From the NCBI GenBank assembly GCA_002284615.2, contig MU069754.1:140210-157972 (forward strand): a stretch of 17,763 bases of DNA, in the 5' to 3' direction. The notes below the pieces were generated by a model. It saw only the letters and a list, made by a program, of their open reading frames with translations, was not told the DNA's origin and did not search any database. The position numbers and the translations under genes were made by a program. This document shows positions 1-8,051 of the stretch, piece by piece. Origin of the DNA: Dunaliella salina (lineage: Eukaryota; Chlorophyta; Chlorophyceae; Chlamydomonadales; Dunaliellaceae). The first letter of the stretch is position 1. Each line of letters begins with the position of its first letter.

Positions 1-700
1 ACAATGTATATACAGCCAAAATTTCGGCAAAAAAATTTTGGGTGTAAGACGAGGAAATCTGAAAAAAGCATCCATCGTCGCAAAAGTGAGACGACCCCTA
101 AAACCTAAGCAAAAACACTGACGCGTACATGCATGCACTCTTTCCAGGCCCTTAACAATGACCAAAGAGTTAGCACTTATTTTGGAGTTAAATGCATGTA
201 ATTTAACAAGCCTCTTAGCAGGTGGACCTATTTAAACATGGAAATTTCCAGGTCCCCTGATTTCTGGTCATACTACTGGATTACTAGAAAGGTAGGCTCG
301 CACCTGGGCCTTGCTCCTCTTTTGATTTCTGGAAACGAAAATTCTAATTGCTGGAAATGAGGACTAAGATGCAAGCCCTTAACTTTTTAAGCCGCAAAGG
401 AGTAATCAGAGAGTTTGCATTTCCTAGTTACCACCAATTACTAAATGCCTTTTGATTGAGTAATCCCTATTCAGGTTTCCAGTCTACTACCAGTAATTGA
501 CTGCTTGCAAGCATTTCAAGAGTGCATTCCCACCTAGTTACTGGGCAATTTCTGGACTGGTAACCGTCTCTTGATTACTGCTCTGCTTACCAGCCTGGTA
601 ATCGAGAGAGCGTTTACTAAAGGGTTTCTGGACCGATTACTGCAAAAGCGTTACCAACCGCTTTCTGCTCGATTTCCAAACTGGTAATCAACACAATAAT
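1..700. other. A+T-rich stretch without a recognisable gene
   Basis: I see no convincing coding sequence here. From about 270 to 720 the words GTAAT/ATTAC and GTTAC/GTAAC recur many times on both strands, often next to TTTCTGG. One pair forms an 11-bp inverted repeat with a single mismatch (568-578 against 598-608). The first 50 bases contain A/T runs around AAAATTTCGG that superficially resemble the subterminal DNA of the Harbinger element at 5647-8048, but no terminal motif is shared, so I do not call a second copy. Confidence 0.4.
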
Positions 701-981
701 CGTGGTAATTGCATCTGGTAGCGAAATACAACATTCCGACAATTCGAGCACACTCTCGACCAGAGAAGAGGCACCTCAGTCAATCCAGTTGTACTTCCTT
801 ACAAGCTCCAGCGGAGTCGTCGATCGAAAATTCCCCCTTATCCAGCACACTTTCATCCGTAATTTTGCCAGCCATCTGAGTCTCCTCAAAATCCAGCACA
901 ATGGCGCACACACAAATTTAGCCACACCAGTCCACCTACCCCTGTCTAATGGCCTGTATACACTGAGGAGTAGCTTCAGAA

Positions 982-1979
982 TCATGATTTCACCCATGTT
1001 TTCATCCTCAGTGTCTGGGTTGCACTCAACATTTGGAAGAGCATGGCTGCCGACGTGAAACGGTATGTACGTGCTTCAACAACATGCAAACACATGCACA
1101 TATCTTCAGCATAGATGCAATTAGATTTAGATTTACATTGGGGACCTTCAACCAGATTGTTTGACTGCTCGGCCTGTGACTGGTCCTTGCCAGCCAACAT
1201 AATAACCATAAGCTCAGAAATAAACAAATAAAGCTTGTTGTTGTGTTGCAAGAGGAAACCCTGCACACCCTGGACACTAACTTGCTGTAAATAAGGTTGT
1301 TCCATTGAAAAACCACCTGACAAGCAGTTGAACAGGTCAGCATACTTTCTCCTCAAATCACAAACAGCTGCGTTTCTGCATGTCAAAAGGGCATGGGCTT
1401 CATCCTGAATCTCAGCACTAGAGCAGCAATCACACACGAGAGAGTTTCGAGAATCCCAAGCCGCTGTCTCTACCTTCAACCTGTGTGCCCTAAGTCTGAA
1501 TTGGCTAACATTCTTTGCGACATGTTGAGACAGATCCAAATGCATGTGTCTCGGTAAGCAGGCTGGGGCACACACACTGTGGTCAAAAGGCACTGCAAAC
1601 AAAGTTTGATAGGTTGCCAATTTACTGTAAGTCTCTTGAGGGTTTACTCCCTCAACATCTCTCCACACTGCTCGCAACCTGTGCCTGAGGTCAACAGTGA
1701 ACTCCTGAGTAGAACTAGGTGTACCCTGCCGCACAGCTTCAATAAAGGAATCACAGCGCCACATTCTTGAAAGGCATCTAAAACTTGAGCAGCCCAGCAA
1801 GAAGGCTCACGAGAATGAATGTTCAGATCCGCTTCCAGCACGCTTCTCAGTGTCTCGCTTTTCCCCAAAAGAATAGTGGCATCCTCTGCCTCAGTTTCAC
1901 ACAAGAACCGCACCACACTCACCCCATGTGGGTTCAATTGCTCGGTATCTAACACATTTCCCCGACACCTTTTTTGCAC
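982..1979 (-). pseudogene. Non-LTR retrotransposon ORF2 3' end, copy 1 (CCHC knuckle, frameshifted)
   Basis: This is the carboxyl end of a LINE-type polyprotein; the reverse transcriptase itself is absent. It reads on the minus strand in two frames, 1979 to about 1750 and then 1800 to 982, so there is a frameshift near 1750-1800. In the second frame (272 residues from 1800) a knuckle C123-x2-C126-x9-H136-x4-C141 is followed by an RRKYADLF motif. The same order and spacing occur in the copy at 4690-5640, and this is the evidence that it was a real protein. Such knuckles are typical of non-LTR retrotransposon tails, where they are thought to bind nucleic acid. Similarity to copy 2 runs past the FISELM-like motif to about 1110. 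The frame may therefore continue to 982 only by chance. It is 5'-truncated near 1980. The family assignment rests on motif pattern only. Confidence 0.62.
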
Positions 1980-2377
1980 AAGAGCAATTAGGTATTGAAA
2001 AAGTGGTAGGAAAAATTAGTTTCAAATATTATTCTAGAGAGAGAGACAACCCCGACTGCTGCAAACCATTCATTTACAGCGAAATTTTAGTTCATGGGTA
2101 CCAAGCAGTCACTGGTAATGGAGTTATGGCTCCAATGTAGTACCTTATTCATCAAAAGAGTGGCCTTGTGTTGGCAGAGTTATGTGACAAAAAAGCTAAA
2201 CGACAGCCACCAACGCATGCCTTTTCCCCAAGCACCTGCCAAGTGGTTCACAAGCCCACAAACAACTATCCTGACTACGAGACCAAGCAAGAGCACATGG
2301 TGCAACGTCACTATCATGAGTCCATGTGTTCAAGTTGATTTCCTGCATGTTTGCTCATAACCCCCCAGCTGTCCACA
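1980..2377. other. Intergenic or unrecognised repeat DNA
   Basis: Several short open frames occur, but none has recognisable motifs and none extends the retrotransposon fragment that ends near 1980. I see nothing I can name. Confidence 0.3.
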
Positions 2378-2458
2378 CCCTTTTTTTCTCAACCAGAATA
2401 TCTCCCAAATGTGTGGGTCTGACACATATGGGGGATATTCTGGTTGAGAAAAAAAGGG
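2378..2458. repeat. Near-perfect foldback: 37-bp arms, 7-base loop
   Basis: The arms are 2378-2414 and 2422-2458, with loop GGGTCTG at 2415-2421. Thirty-five of 37 positions are complementary. One of the two differences would be a G-U pair in RNA, and the other is an A-A mismatch. The outer ends are CCCTTTTTTT and AAAAAAAGGG. I see no target-site duplication next to it. It could be a tiny foldback element, a hairpin RNA precursor, or the scar of a palindromic repair event. The sequence does not decide between these. Confidence 0.85.
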
Positions 2459-2459
2459 A

Positions 2460-2488
2460 GGCTCACCTCCTTGAATGCACTCACCTCA
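2460..2488 (+). repeat. 29-bp direct repeat, first copy
   Basis: This is an exact match of 29 bases (GGCTCACCTCC... to ...CTCACCTCA) to 2754-2782, with starts 294 bases apart. The first copy begins two bases after the 2378-2458 foldback. Confidence 0.85.
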
Positions 2489-2643
2489 GTGGGAGCCAGG
2501 TGGAGGGAAGCGTCCTCAGGATAACCACGATTGCACAGGGGTCGGTGCTCCCGGCAAGCTGCTGTTGCTTTCCTGCAACGATGAGAAAAGGAACGGCGTG
2601 ACGCCACGTCCTAGCTTGCAATGCTGCGCACACATCGCGGGGT

Positions 2644-2725
2644 CGCCCCACACACCCACACACCCACACACCCCCACACCCCCACACCCCCACCCCACAC
2701 CCCCNCNCNCCAACACACACACCTG
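2644..2725 (+). repeat. CA/C-rich simple repeat with ambiguous bases
   Basis: The units are CACACAC-C and CACCCC type. Three N positions alternate with C at 2705, 2707 and 2709, so the true sequence and length of this tract are uncertain. Reading frames crossing it should be ignored. Confidence 0.9.
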
Positions 2726-2753
2726 CCTGAGCCCTGCGTTTCAGCCCAGGGGT

Positions 2754-2782
2754 GGCTCACCTCCTTGAATGCACTCACCTCA
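2754..2782 (+). repeat. 29-bp direct repeat, second copy
   Basis: It is identical to 2460-2488. The flanking bases differ on both sides, so this is not a simple tandem array of a 294-base unit. Confidence 0.85.
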
Positions 2783-3414
2783 ACTGAGGGACGGTCGACC
2801 GTTCACACGCGAGAGCACACCCTCTAGTTTGCACTGCAATCAAGCTCACCACCCACTCAGGAAACACATTTTTTGAATGGAAAACTCGTACCTCGACGAG
2901 TGTGGGGATCTAACCACCAACAATTCATCTCACGTGAATTCATTATGAATTCAACCACCACCCTAACCACCACACCCCTTCCCTACCAAAACGAAGGGGG
3001 GATCAAACCTTTTTCCTTCGCCGAATTAATCGATGCACAGACGAAACCTTGATAATAAAGAAAACAGGTGTTCCAAAAGGTAAGAATTTTTCATTTGTGT
3101 ACTCCCTCTGTACGTGGTTCTGTAGTCAATGTCACACCCGCAGGACCACTCAAAAAATCTTTCTCTGCTTGTCCAACATGGGGGTGGATGGTCTTGCGCA
3201 TGTTTAGAGTGCCTGGAAGGATCGAGCGCTGCAATGCAAAGGCCTTAGCGAAGGCGCTGTGCCTGAAGGTGCGTCACACAGAACTCTGTCATTGATCTGC
3301 CAATGTGTCCTTCAAAAATGCCATGCCTCTTTCTGCAGGCCATGCCGTACCTACTCCTCCGAACCTGCCGTGCCTGGCAGGCCAAAACTCACTCATGCGC
3401 ACATCTGATGCAGC
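2783..3414. other. No recognisable gene
   Basis: The stretch has A/C-rich plus-strand patches with ACCACC words (2910-2980) and a small palindrome around GAATTCAT (2936-2952). An open frame at 3068-3295 (plus) has no motif I can identify. I see nothing else. Confidence 0.3.
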
Positions 3415-4385
3415 GTGACCACTCAAAAAGCTCATAGGCGCCTAAAACAATGTGCTGCTTTTGCACCTCACGAGTTCCCTCAACCAGCAAGACCCTCTGT
3501 AACCAGTCCATGGGTCCAATGCACACAGCTTGTACTTCCATGTACGCAATGCACACCTTCACCACAGAACCAGCAATTCACAGCACCTGGATTCCAAGGG
3601 TACTGCTACACAATGAGTGGGGAGTACAGACCAGACCAAAAACACATGCCAGTGGTTCCAACAAGTACACGCCTGCAAAGATGAGCGTGTTATCACCTGC
3701 CTACGGATACATGCCAACACTTCGGGCCTTACAGCTATCCGCCCACTGCACAGTCCTTCCATGGATATGCGGAACACATCATCTCAGTCCATATCCTACT
3801 TATGCCACCGCCCATACAATGGCACAGCACTTGGATCTTGCACTCGCGCGCCAAATGCAGACCCATCATGAAAGGGGTCCCGGTCCTCACACAACAAACC
3901 ACACTCCTCCACAAAACAGGGCTCTGGCGAGGAACAGGCGGCTTTCACTCTGAGGACAGCACCAAAACAACATCAGGTCACACCCGAATGCCACACCAGA
4001 AGCATCACCTTGCGCGTCCAGCTGTGCACACTGACTTGTGCAATAAGAGCACGCCAATGCTCAACAAGCATGGACAGCCAAGATATCCAGTTTCCATCCT
4101 AACAGTCCAGGTCCCCAGGTGTATACTCCTACACCTCATTCATTTCTAACACTCGCGAGCCTCTCGCCGCAATTCTATAATGCGGGTCCATCTCTCTCAC
4201 TTGGGGCGCTTGCACCTGGGTATTGGGAGGTGGTCAGGACGTGTGCCCCTAACATCCATCAAGGCCAACAAAAGGCCAAAACGTTCAGCCTGCACTCATT
4301 ATACATCATTCACAGGCAGCCATTCAGGAATCAAAGTCTTTTCCATCTGCATGTCCATGGAGATACCTTAAATATTGATATTTAG
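3415..4385 (+). pseudogene. Broken Pro/Gln/His-rich reading frame, unknown protein
   Basis: Three plus-strand open stretches (3415-3684, 3450-3953 and 4119-4385) in two frames give residues of similar, biased composition, rich in Pro, Gln, His, Ser, Thr and Tyr, with repeated PQ, PY and HTP words. The continuity of composition across frame changes suggests one decayed low-complexity coding region, such as the disordered N-terminal or Gag-like part of a retroelement. There is no domain, zinc knuckle or homologous second copy in this window. The composition could also come from a C/A-rich strand bias without any coding history. It lies on the strand opposite to the neighbouring retrotransposon fragment and is probably unrelated to it. 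Confidence 0.3.
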
Positions 4386-4660
4386 GCCTCTCTATAACGT
4401 CTACCATTGCTGCTCATGCAAGCAGCTGTGTCCAATCAGGACGCAGAACTGCATCTATAATTGCTCGTACTGATGCGTCCACAATCTTCAGCAATGAGCA
4501 CAAAAGCTGCTTCATCGGGCGCTATGCAAATCTGATTTGCGCCCACTAAACAATCCGCCATATGAGGGGGTGAACTCCTTTACATGTGTATTTGATATTA
4601 ATTAAAAGGGACAGAATTCGATATCTCAGGCAAGGTTCACACTTTCTCACAAAAATACTG
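4386..4660. other. No recognisable gene
   Basis: This A+T-rich spacer lies before the 3' end of the second retrotransposon fragment. I see no ORF with motifs, no RNA gene and no repeat. Confidence 0.35.
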
Positions 4661-5254
4661 TTCCAATTAATTTAGGTTTATAACAGCACCCAAAGTTTGG
4701 CTGCTCGGTGTGGTGAAAGAAATCCATAAGCTCAGAGATGAAGCGATAAGTCTGAGTATCTTGGTTTTGAAAAAAGATGAGCTACATCCAGAGAGCAGGC
4801 ATCAGAAAAAAAGAAAGATCCTGTATAATTTGACACTACTCTGTGAGCAGGGAAGGCACTAAAAAGATGTGCATACTTTCTTCTAAGACAACACAGGAAG
4901 TTGCAAGGGCAGAGAAAGATGACGTGCTTTTCATCCTGCCATTGTTCTGAAACACATAAATCACATTGAGGTGCATGTCCATGCCAATGAGGAGTTTCAA
5001 CTCGAAGTTTTTGGGCGTGCAATCGGAAGCAAGCAATGTTCCTCTGTATATGCCTACCCATATCCAAATGCAGATACCTGGGAGTATGGAGAGGTTTACC
5101 AAGAGCAGAATTATGTCGGAAGGGAAGCGCTACCCAGCTATGGTACTTGGCTAACTTATTTAAATGAGCACCATGTTCAGCCTGATCCTCAGTTGGCCAC
5201 ACGCTCCTATGCCGACGGAATTCTGTAAATCAACCACAAAACCATTTTTCCTAG

Positions 5255-5262
5255 TGGGCTGG
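5255..5262. repeat. SINE copy 1 target-site duplication, left
   Basis: TGGGCTGG is repeated exactly at 5453-5460 and brackets the SINE. Confidence 0.7.
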
Positions 5263-5452
5263 AAAGGAAAAGGAAAAGGAAGAGCTATGCAAGCGGGACT
5301 AGCCCCCAAGCATCACGGGAGGAACGACCTTAGCACCCGGTACTGGGCCCGCCTTATCGAACCTCCACAGAATCGAACCCACAACCTCCACGTCCCTTTT
5401 GAGGACGCAATTCAAATAGACCACACCAGGCTCCCACCACTGTATAGCGTCT
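5263..5452 (-). mobile_element. tRNA-like SINE, copy 1 (inserted in LINE copy 2)
   Basis: The element is about 190 bp. Read on the minus strand, it has an A-box-like TGGTGTGGTC (5419-5428) and a B box GGTTCGATTCT (5369-5379), a close match to the polymerase III consensus GGTTCGANTCC. Between them a 5-bp stem with a 7-base loop resembles an anticodon arm. A second GGTTCGAT word lies 18 bases downstream of the first. The 3' end is a short CCTTTT repeat. A diverged full-length relative lies at 12160-12322. Both copies have their own flanking duplications, so they are independent insertions of one family. The element is non-coding and would have depended on a LINE for movement. Confidence 0.78.
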
Positions 5453-5460
5453 TGGGCTGG
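5453..5460. repeat. SINE copy 1 target-site duplication, right
   Basis: TGGGCTGG matches 5255-5262. Homology to the retrotransposon resumes just beyond it. Confidence 0.7.
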
Positions 5461-5643
5461 CCTGAGTACACACAATGTGTAAAGTAGTTCCGCCTGACCA
5501 ATCCCTGAAAAGCAGATATGAACTCTGACGCCCAGCACGTTTTAGAGTTACTACTACTCATGTCAATATCCGCTCCAAGCACACTACGCAAAGTAGTGCT
5601 GTTGCAGGCAAGGGAGGCATCATACAACCTGACAGCAGCTCGT

Positions 5644-5646
5644 TAA
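5644..5646. repeat. Harbinger target-site duplication TAA, left
   Basis: The 3-bp TAA is repeated at 8049-8051. A TAA/TTA duplication is the hallmark of PIF/Harbinger insertion. Confidence 0.75.
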
Positions 5647-5701
5647 GGCTGCGGTCACACACAATTTTTTTCGGTACTTTTTTCGGGCTTTTTTCCGTCA
5701 G
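5647..5701 (+). repeat. Harbinger terminal inverted repeat, left
   Basis: It starts GGCTGCGGTCACACACAATT and ends CTTTTTTCCGTCAG. It matches the right end in reverse complement except for an extra internal stretch of about 11 bases. Confidence 0.85.
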
Positions 5702-5717
5702 AAATTGGAAAAAAATT

Positions 5718-5738
5718 GCGGTCACACACGATTTTTTT
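5718..5738 (+). repeat. Subterminal repeat GCGGTCACACACGA + T run
   Basis: This is an internal copy of the terminal word. A third, weaker copy (GCGGTCAAACACAA + T run) lies at 5785-5806. Repeated subterminal words of this kind often bind the element's own DNA-binding protein; that role is inferred here. Confidence 0.75.
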
Positions 5739-5888
5739 CCGTCCACCGCAAAATTTTTTCGCCCTCGACGGAAAAATTTTTCAAGCGGTCAAACACAAAT
5801 TTTTTTCATATTTTTTCTTCAGTGCTTAGCCACGGTGAAAGTGCCCCTTTCAGACAGTCTCTTGCAGGCCCTTTCAAAGAAAGGACCA

Positions 5889-7220
5889 TGAGTGCTGCCC
5901 TCCTCCTTGTATGGCTGGCAGCCATCATGCCAGAGCTAGTAACTGAGCAGTCAGGCTTCTCAACTTGGGCCTTGAAAGTTGTGATACCAGCCGTCACCTT
6001 GGTTCTGGATGGTAGTGACCCCACAGCGCAGCAAAGCAAGACACACGCATGCGGAGTGCAATGCCTGTTGAGAAGAGGCTGGCAGTTTTTTTGCACTGGG
6101 CTGGCTCAGGTTCTCCATATTACCACCTTGCGCAGACCTATGATATTAGTAAGCCTTCCGTGACCAATATAATTCATGAAGTTGTGTTTGTGCTGTGCAT
6201 AGAATTTGTGCCAAGCATAATCGTCTTTCCAGAAGGACAGGAACTCATGCGCGTCATGCGAGATTTCAGAGGCTTGTGCAATTTGCCTTTTTGTGCTGGT
6301 GCAATAGACGGAACATTCATGAGGATTGAGAAGCCATAAGAGTGGGGTGATGTCTACTATTGCTACAAAAAGCGCATGGCTATTATTCTTTTCGTATGTG
6401 TTGATGCTCATGGCAAGTTTACATTTGTTAGCGCTGGAGGGGCAGGTCAAGTTGATGATGCACAAATATGGAATTTTAGTGCTCTGCGTAGAAGATTGAG
6501 GATGGTTCTTGGCTTTCCTTGCCGCCAAATGCTCGCATGGAGGAAATGACCATAGATGGTACTGTTTTCAAGCCCTATATTTGTGCTGATTCAGCGTTTG
6601 CTCTTTCCACCTCTGTACTAAAATGTTATGAGACCCCAAACCCCACAAAGCAGCAATTTAATTTCAATTATGCTCTGATCCGGACGAGGCGTGTGGTCGA
6701 ATGTGCATTTGGCAGGCTCAAAAAGCGTTTCCCAATCCTCAAAAACAGCAGGCTCTTCAACCCCACCTTCGCTGCAAATGTTGCAACAGTTCTATGTGCA
6801 CTGCAAAATTTCATTGAGAGTACTGGGGACGTGTACAACCCCTCTGATCTGAATGTTGATGACTTTGTTGCCTCTCATGTCATTGGTGCAGCTGGGCTCA
6901 TGCGAAGCGGGCCTGATGCTGCGAGTGCCTATCAAGTCAGGGACAAGCTTGCATCATACATGACTCGTGTGCTTGACCTTGATCCTGTGGTTGGCCCACG
7001 CCGTTGTCCTGATGGATACTTCATTGCTGGAGTGTGGGCATTTCCTTATGGATACTACATTACTGGAGGGATTGTTGGAAATTTGGGGCTTTTCGGACAG
7101 ATACTTTGCTGTTGGTCCATCCTCCATTATTATTGGTACAGAAAATTACCAATTCCAACGCTTGTTTGTGCCATGCCTGTGCGCTGTGTTCACCACAGGC
7201 TCAACATAGGACTTGAATGA
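5889..7220 (+). pseudogene. Harbinger DDE transposase/nuclease, frameshifted and with an in-frame stop
   Basis: This is the DDE_Tnp_4-type nuclease that cuts and joins transposon ends. Three frames carry successive parts. A first part (from a possible ATG at 5889) ends near 6045. The second (6049-6340) has a helix-turn-helix-like block (residues 7-45) and the first catalytic Asp in AGAIDGTFM (D87), and ends at a TAA at 6338-6340. Translation continues sensibly past that stop until a frameshift near 6505-6540. The third (6519-7220) has the second Asp in ICADSAF (D24) and the catalytic Glu in RRVVECAFGRLKKRF (E61). All three catalytic residues therefore survive in a gene that cannot be read through. 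The tail contains a 12-codon tandem duplication (7008-7079). Introns could explain a frame change, but not simply the TAA followed by homologous sequence. Confidence 0.85.
7008..7079 (+). repeat. 36-bp in-frame tandem duplication
   Basis: The units are 7008-7043 and 7044-7079. Both begin CCT(G/T)ATGGATACT and encode P-x-G-Y-(F/Y)-I-(A/T)-G. The duplication lies in the poorly conserved tail of the transposase, where it keeps the frame. Confidence 0.7.
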
Positions 7221-7409
7221 AGTTCTGAATGAATCATTTACAGATTTCTGGCTGGCCAATCTGTATTCATTAGCAAAATTTGTAAACAATTCTCCCTGCC
7301 TTAGAATTGCCTGGCTCCACAGCCAACCAGGCGAGGTAAGGTGATTATAACGTAATAACCCTACCCAAGGGCAGCTTTGAATCTAGATGAAATAATAAGC
7401 CAGAGTATG

Positions 7410-7733
7410 TTAATTCTGGTGTTGCTCCCCATCCAAACCCTCGTGAGCTCCCGGCTTGGGTGCTGCTGCGCGCAGTGGCCTCTTGGCTGCATGTGTGACT
7501 TCGCTCACCTGCTGCTGATCCTGCTCAAGCTGCAACTGATCAGCTGCATGGGCTGTAAGCGCATGCAAGGAGCCGCCAGACTGGCTGCCTACCACCACTG
7601 CCCCTGACATCTGCAGGTCCCTGCTAGGCTTGTGCTGGTCCTCATCTGGCCTGAGCACCTGTGCTTTCTTGCTGGGCTGACCTCTTGCCCCCCTCCCCCT
7701 GCCATTGGACCCTTGCTTGCCCTTGGGAGGCAT
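7410..7733 (-). pseudogene. Second Harbinger ORF, fragment (low-complexity N-terminus)
   Basis: It encodes about 107 residues from an ATG at 7733-7731, starting MPPKGKQGSNGRGRGARGQ. It is rich in Gly, Arg, Gln and Ala, followed by a Gln-rich stretch (LQLEQDQQQ). Harbinger elements normally encode a second protein with a Myb/SANT-like DNA-binding domain, needed for nuclear import and end binding. Position and orientation fit that gene, but no Trp-spaced Myb helices are visible. The frame ends at 7410, only about 190 bases from the transposase stop. The domain may have been deleted, or this may be only a first exon. The longer open frame up to 7985 is A/T-rich subterminal DNA, so I chose the internal ATG. 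Confidence 0.5.
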
Positions 7734-7946
7734 GGCGCCACCCTCAAAGATGAAATATGTGAATGTTGAAAAAAACTGAATTTTTGTGTTTTTGGACCTT
7801 GCATTGAAGGGGCACTTCCAAGAGGCGCTCCCAAACAGTAACTGAAAACTGACCCCAACCGAAAAAATTTTCCCAAAGACGGTCCCTAGTGACTTCTGGC
7901 TGGAACCGAAAATTTTTCTGGGTAGGCCAAAAAAATTTGCCCGAGG

Positions 7947-7969
7947 AAAAAAATTTTGTGTGTGACCGC
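7947..7969 (-). repeat. Subterminal repeat, right inner copy
   Basis: A run of A then TTTTGTGTGTGACCGC is an inverted copy of the GCGGTCACACAC word, mirroring 5718-5738 on the left side. Confidence 0.75.
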
Positions 7970-8004
7970 AATTTTTTTCGCCCAAAGTGAAAATTTTTTC
8001 AACA

Positions 8005-8048
8005 CTGACGGAAAAAAAAGCCGAAAAAAATTGTGTGTGACCGCCCCC
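8005..8048 (-). repeat. Harbinger terminal inverted repeat, right
   Basis: The reverse complement starts GGGGGCGGTCACACACAATT and ends TTTTTTCCGTCAG, matching 5647-5701. Confidence 0.85.
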
Positions 8049-8051
8049 TAA
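8049..8051. repeat. Harbinger target-site duplication TAA, right
   Basis: TAA matches 5644-5646 on the other side. Confidence 0.75.

Larger units (their letters stand above)
4690..5640 (-). pseudogene. Non-LTR retrotransposon ORF2 3' end, copy 2 (interrupted by a SINE)
   Basis: This is a diverged relative of the fragment at 982-1979, in the same orientation. From 5627 to about 5520 it encodes a TTLRSVLGAD block that matches ETLRSVLEAD in copy 1. From 5202 down it encodes PRYLHLDMGRHI, a knuckle C80-x2-C83-x9-H93-x4-C98 and RRKYAHLF, each with its counterpart in copy 1. Between the two blocks sits a SINE (5263-5452) that is absent from copy 1. A frameshift near 4770 separates the main frame from the FISELM-like motif near its end. 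Similarity seems to continue weakly to about 4665. The 5' boundary lies close to the Harbinger insertion at 5647, so the transposon may have landed in or beside this fragment. The reverse transcriptase domain is missing. Confidence 0.62.
5647..8048 (+). mobile_element. PIF/Harbinger DNA transposon, decayed, about 2.4 kb
   Basis: Both ends are visible. The terminal inverted repeats are GGCTGCGGTCACACAC on the left and GGGGGCGGTCACACAC on the right (reverse complement). They are flanked by TAA on both sides. Inside lie a plus-strand DDE transposase (5889-7220) and a minus-strand ORF (7410-7733), the convergent two-gene layout known for Harbinger elements. The subterminal DNA is very A/T rich and carries further copies of the GCGGTCACACAC word. 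The transposase is broken, so this copy is not autonomous as sequenced. The element adjoins retrotransposon copy 2 on its left. Confidence 0.88.

Noticed and set aside
1..120. End of a second Harbinger-like element at the window start
   Set aside because: Only A/T runs are similar; the GCGGTCACACAC word is missing.
5705..5888. Upstream extension of the transposase frame to 5705
   Set aside because: The extension is A/T-rich subterminal repeat DNA; the ATG at 5889 is a more plausible start.
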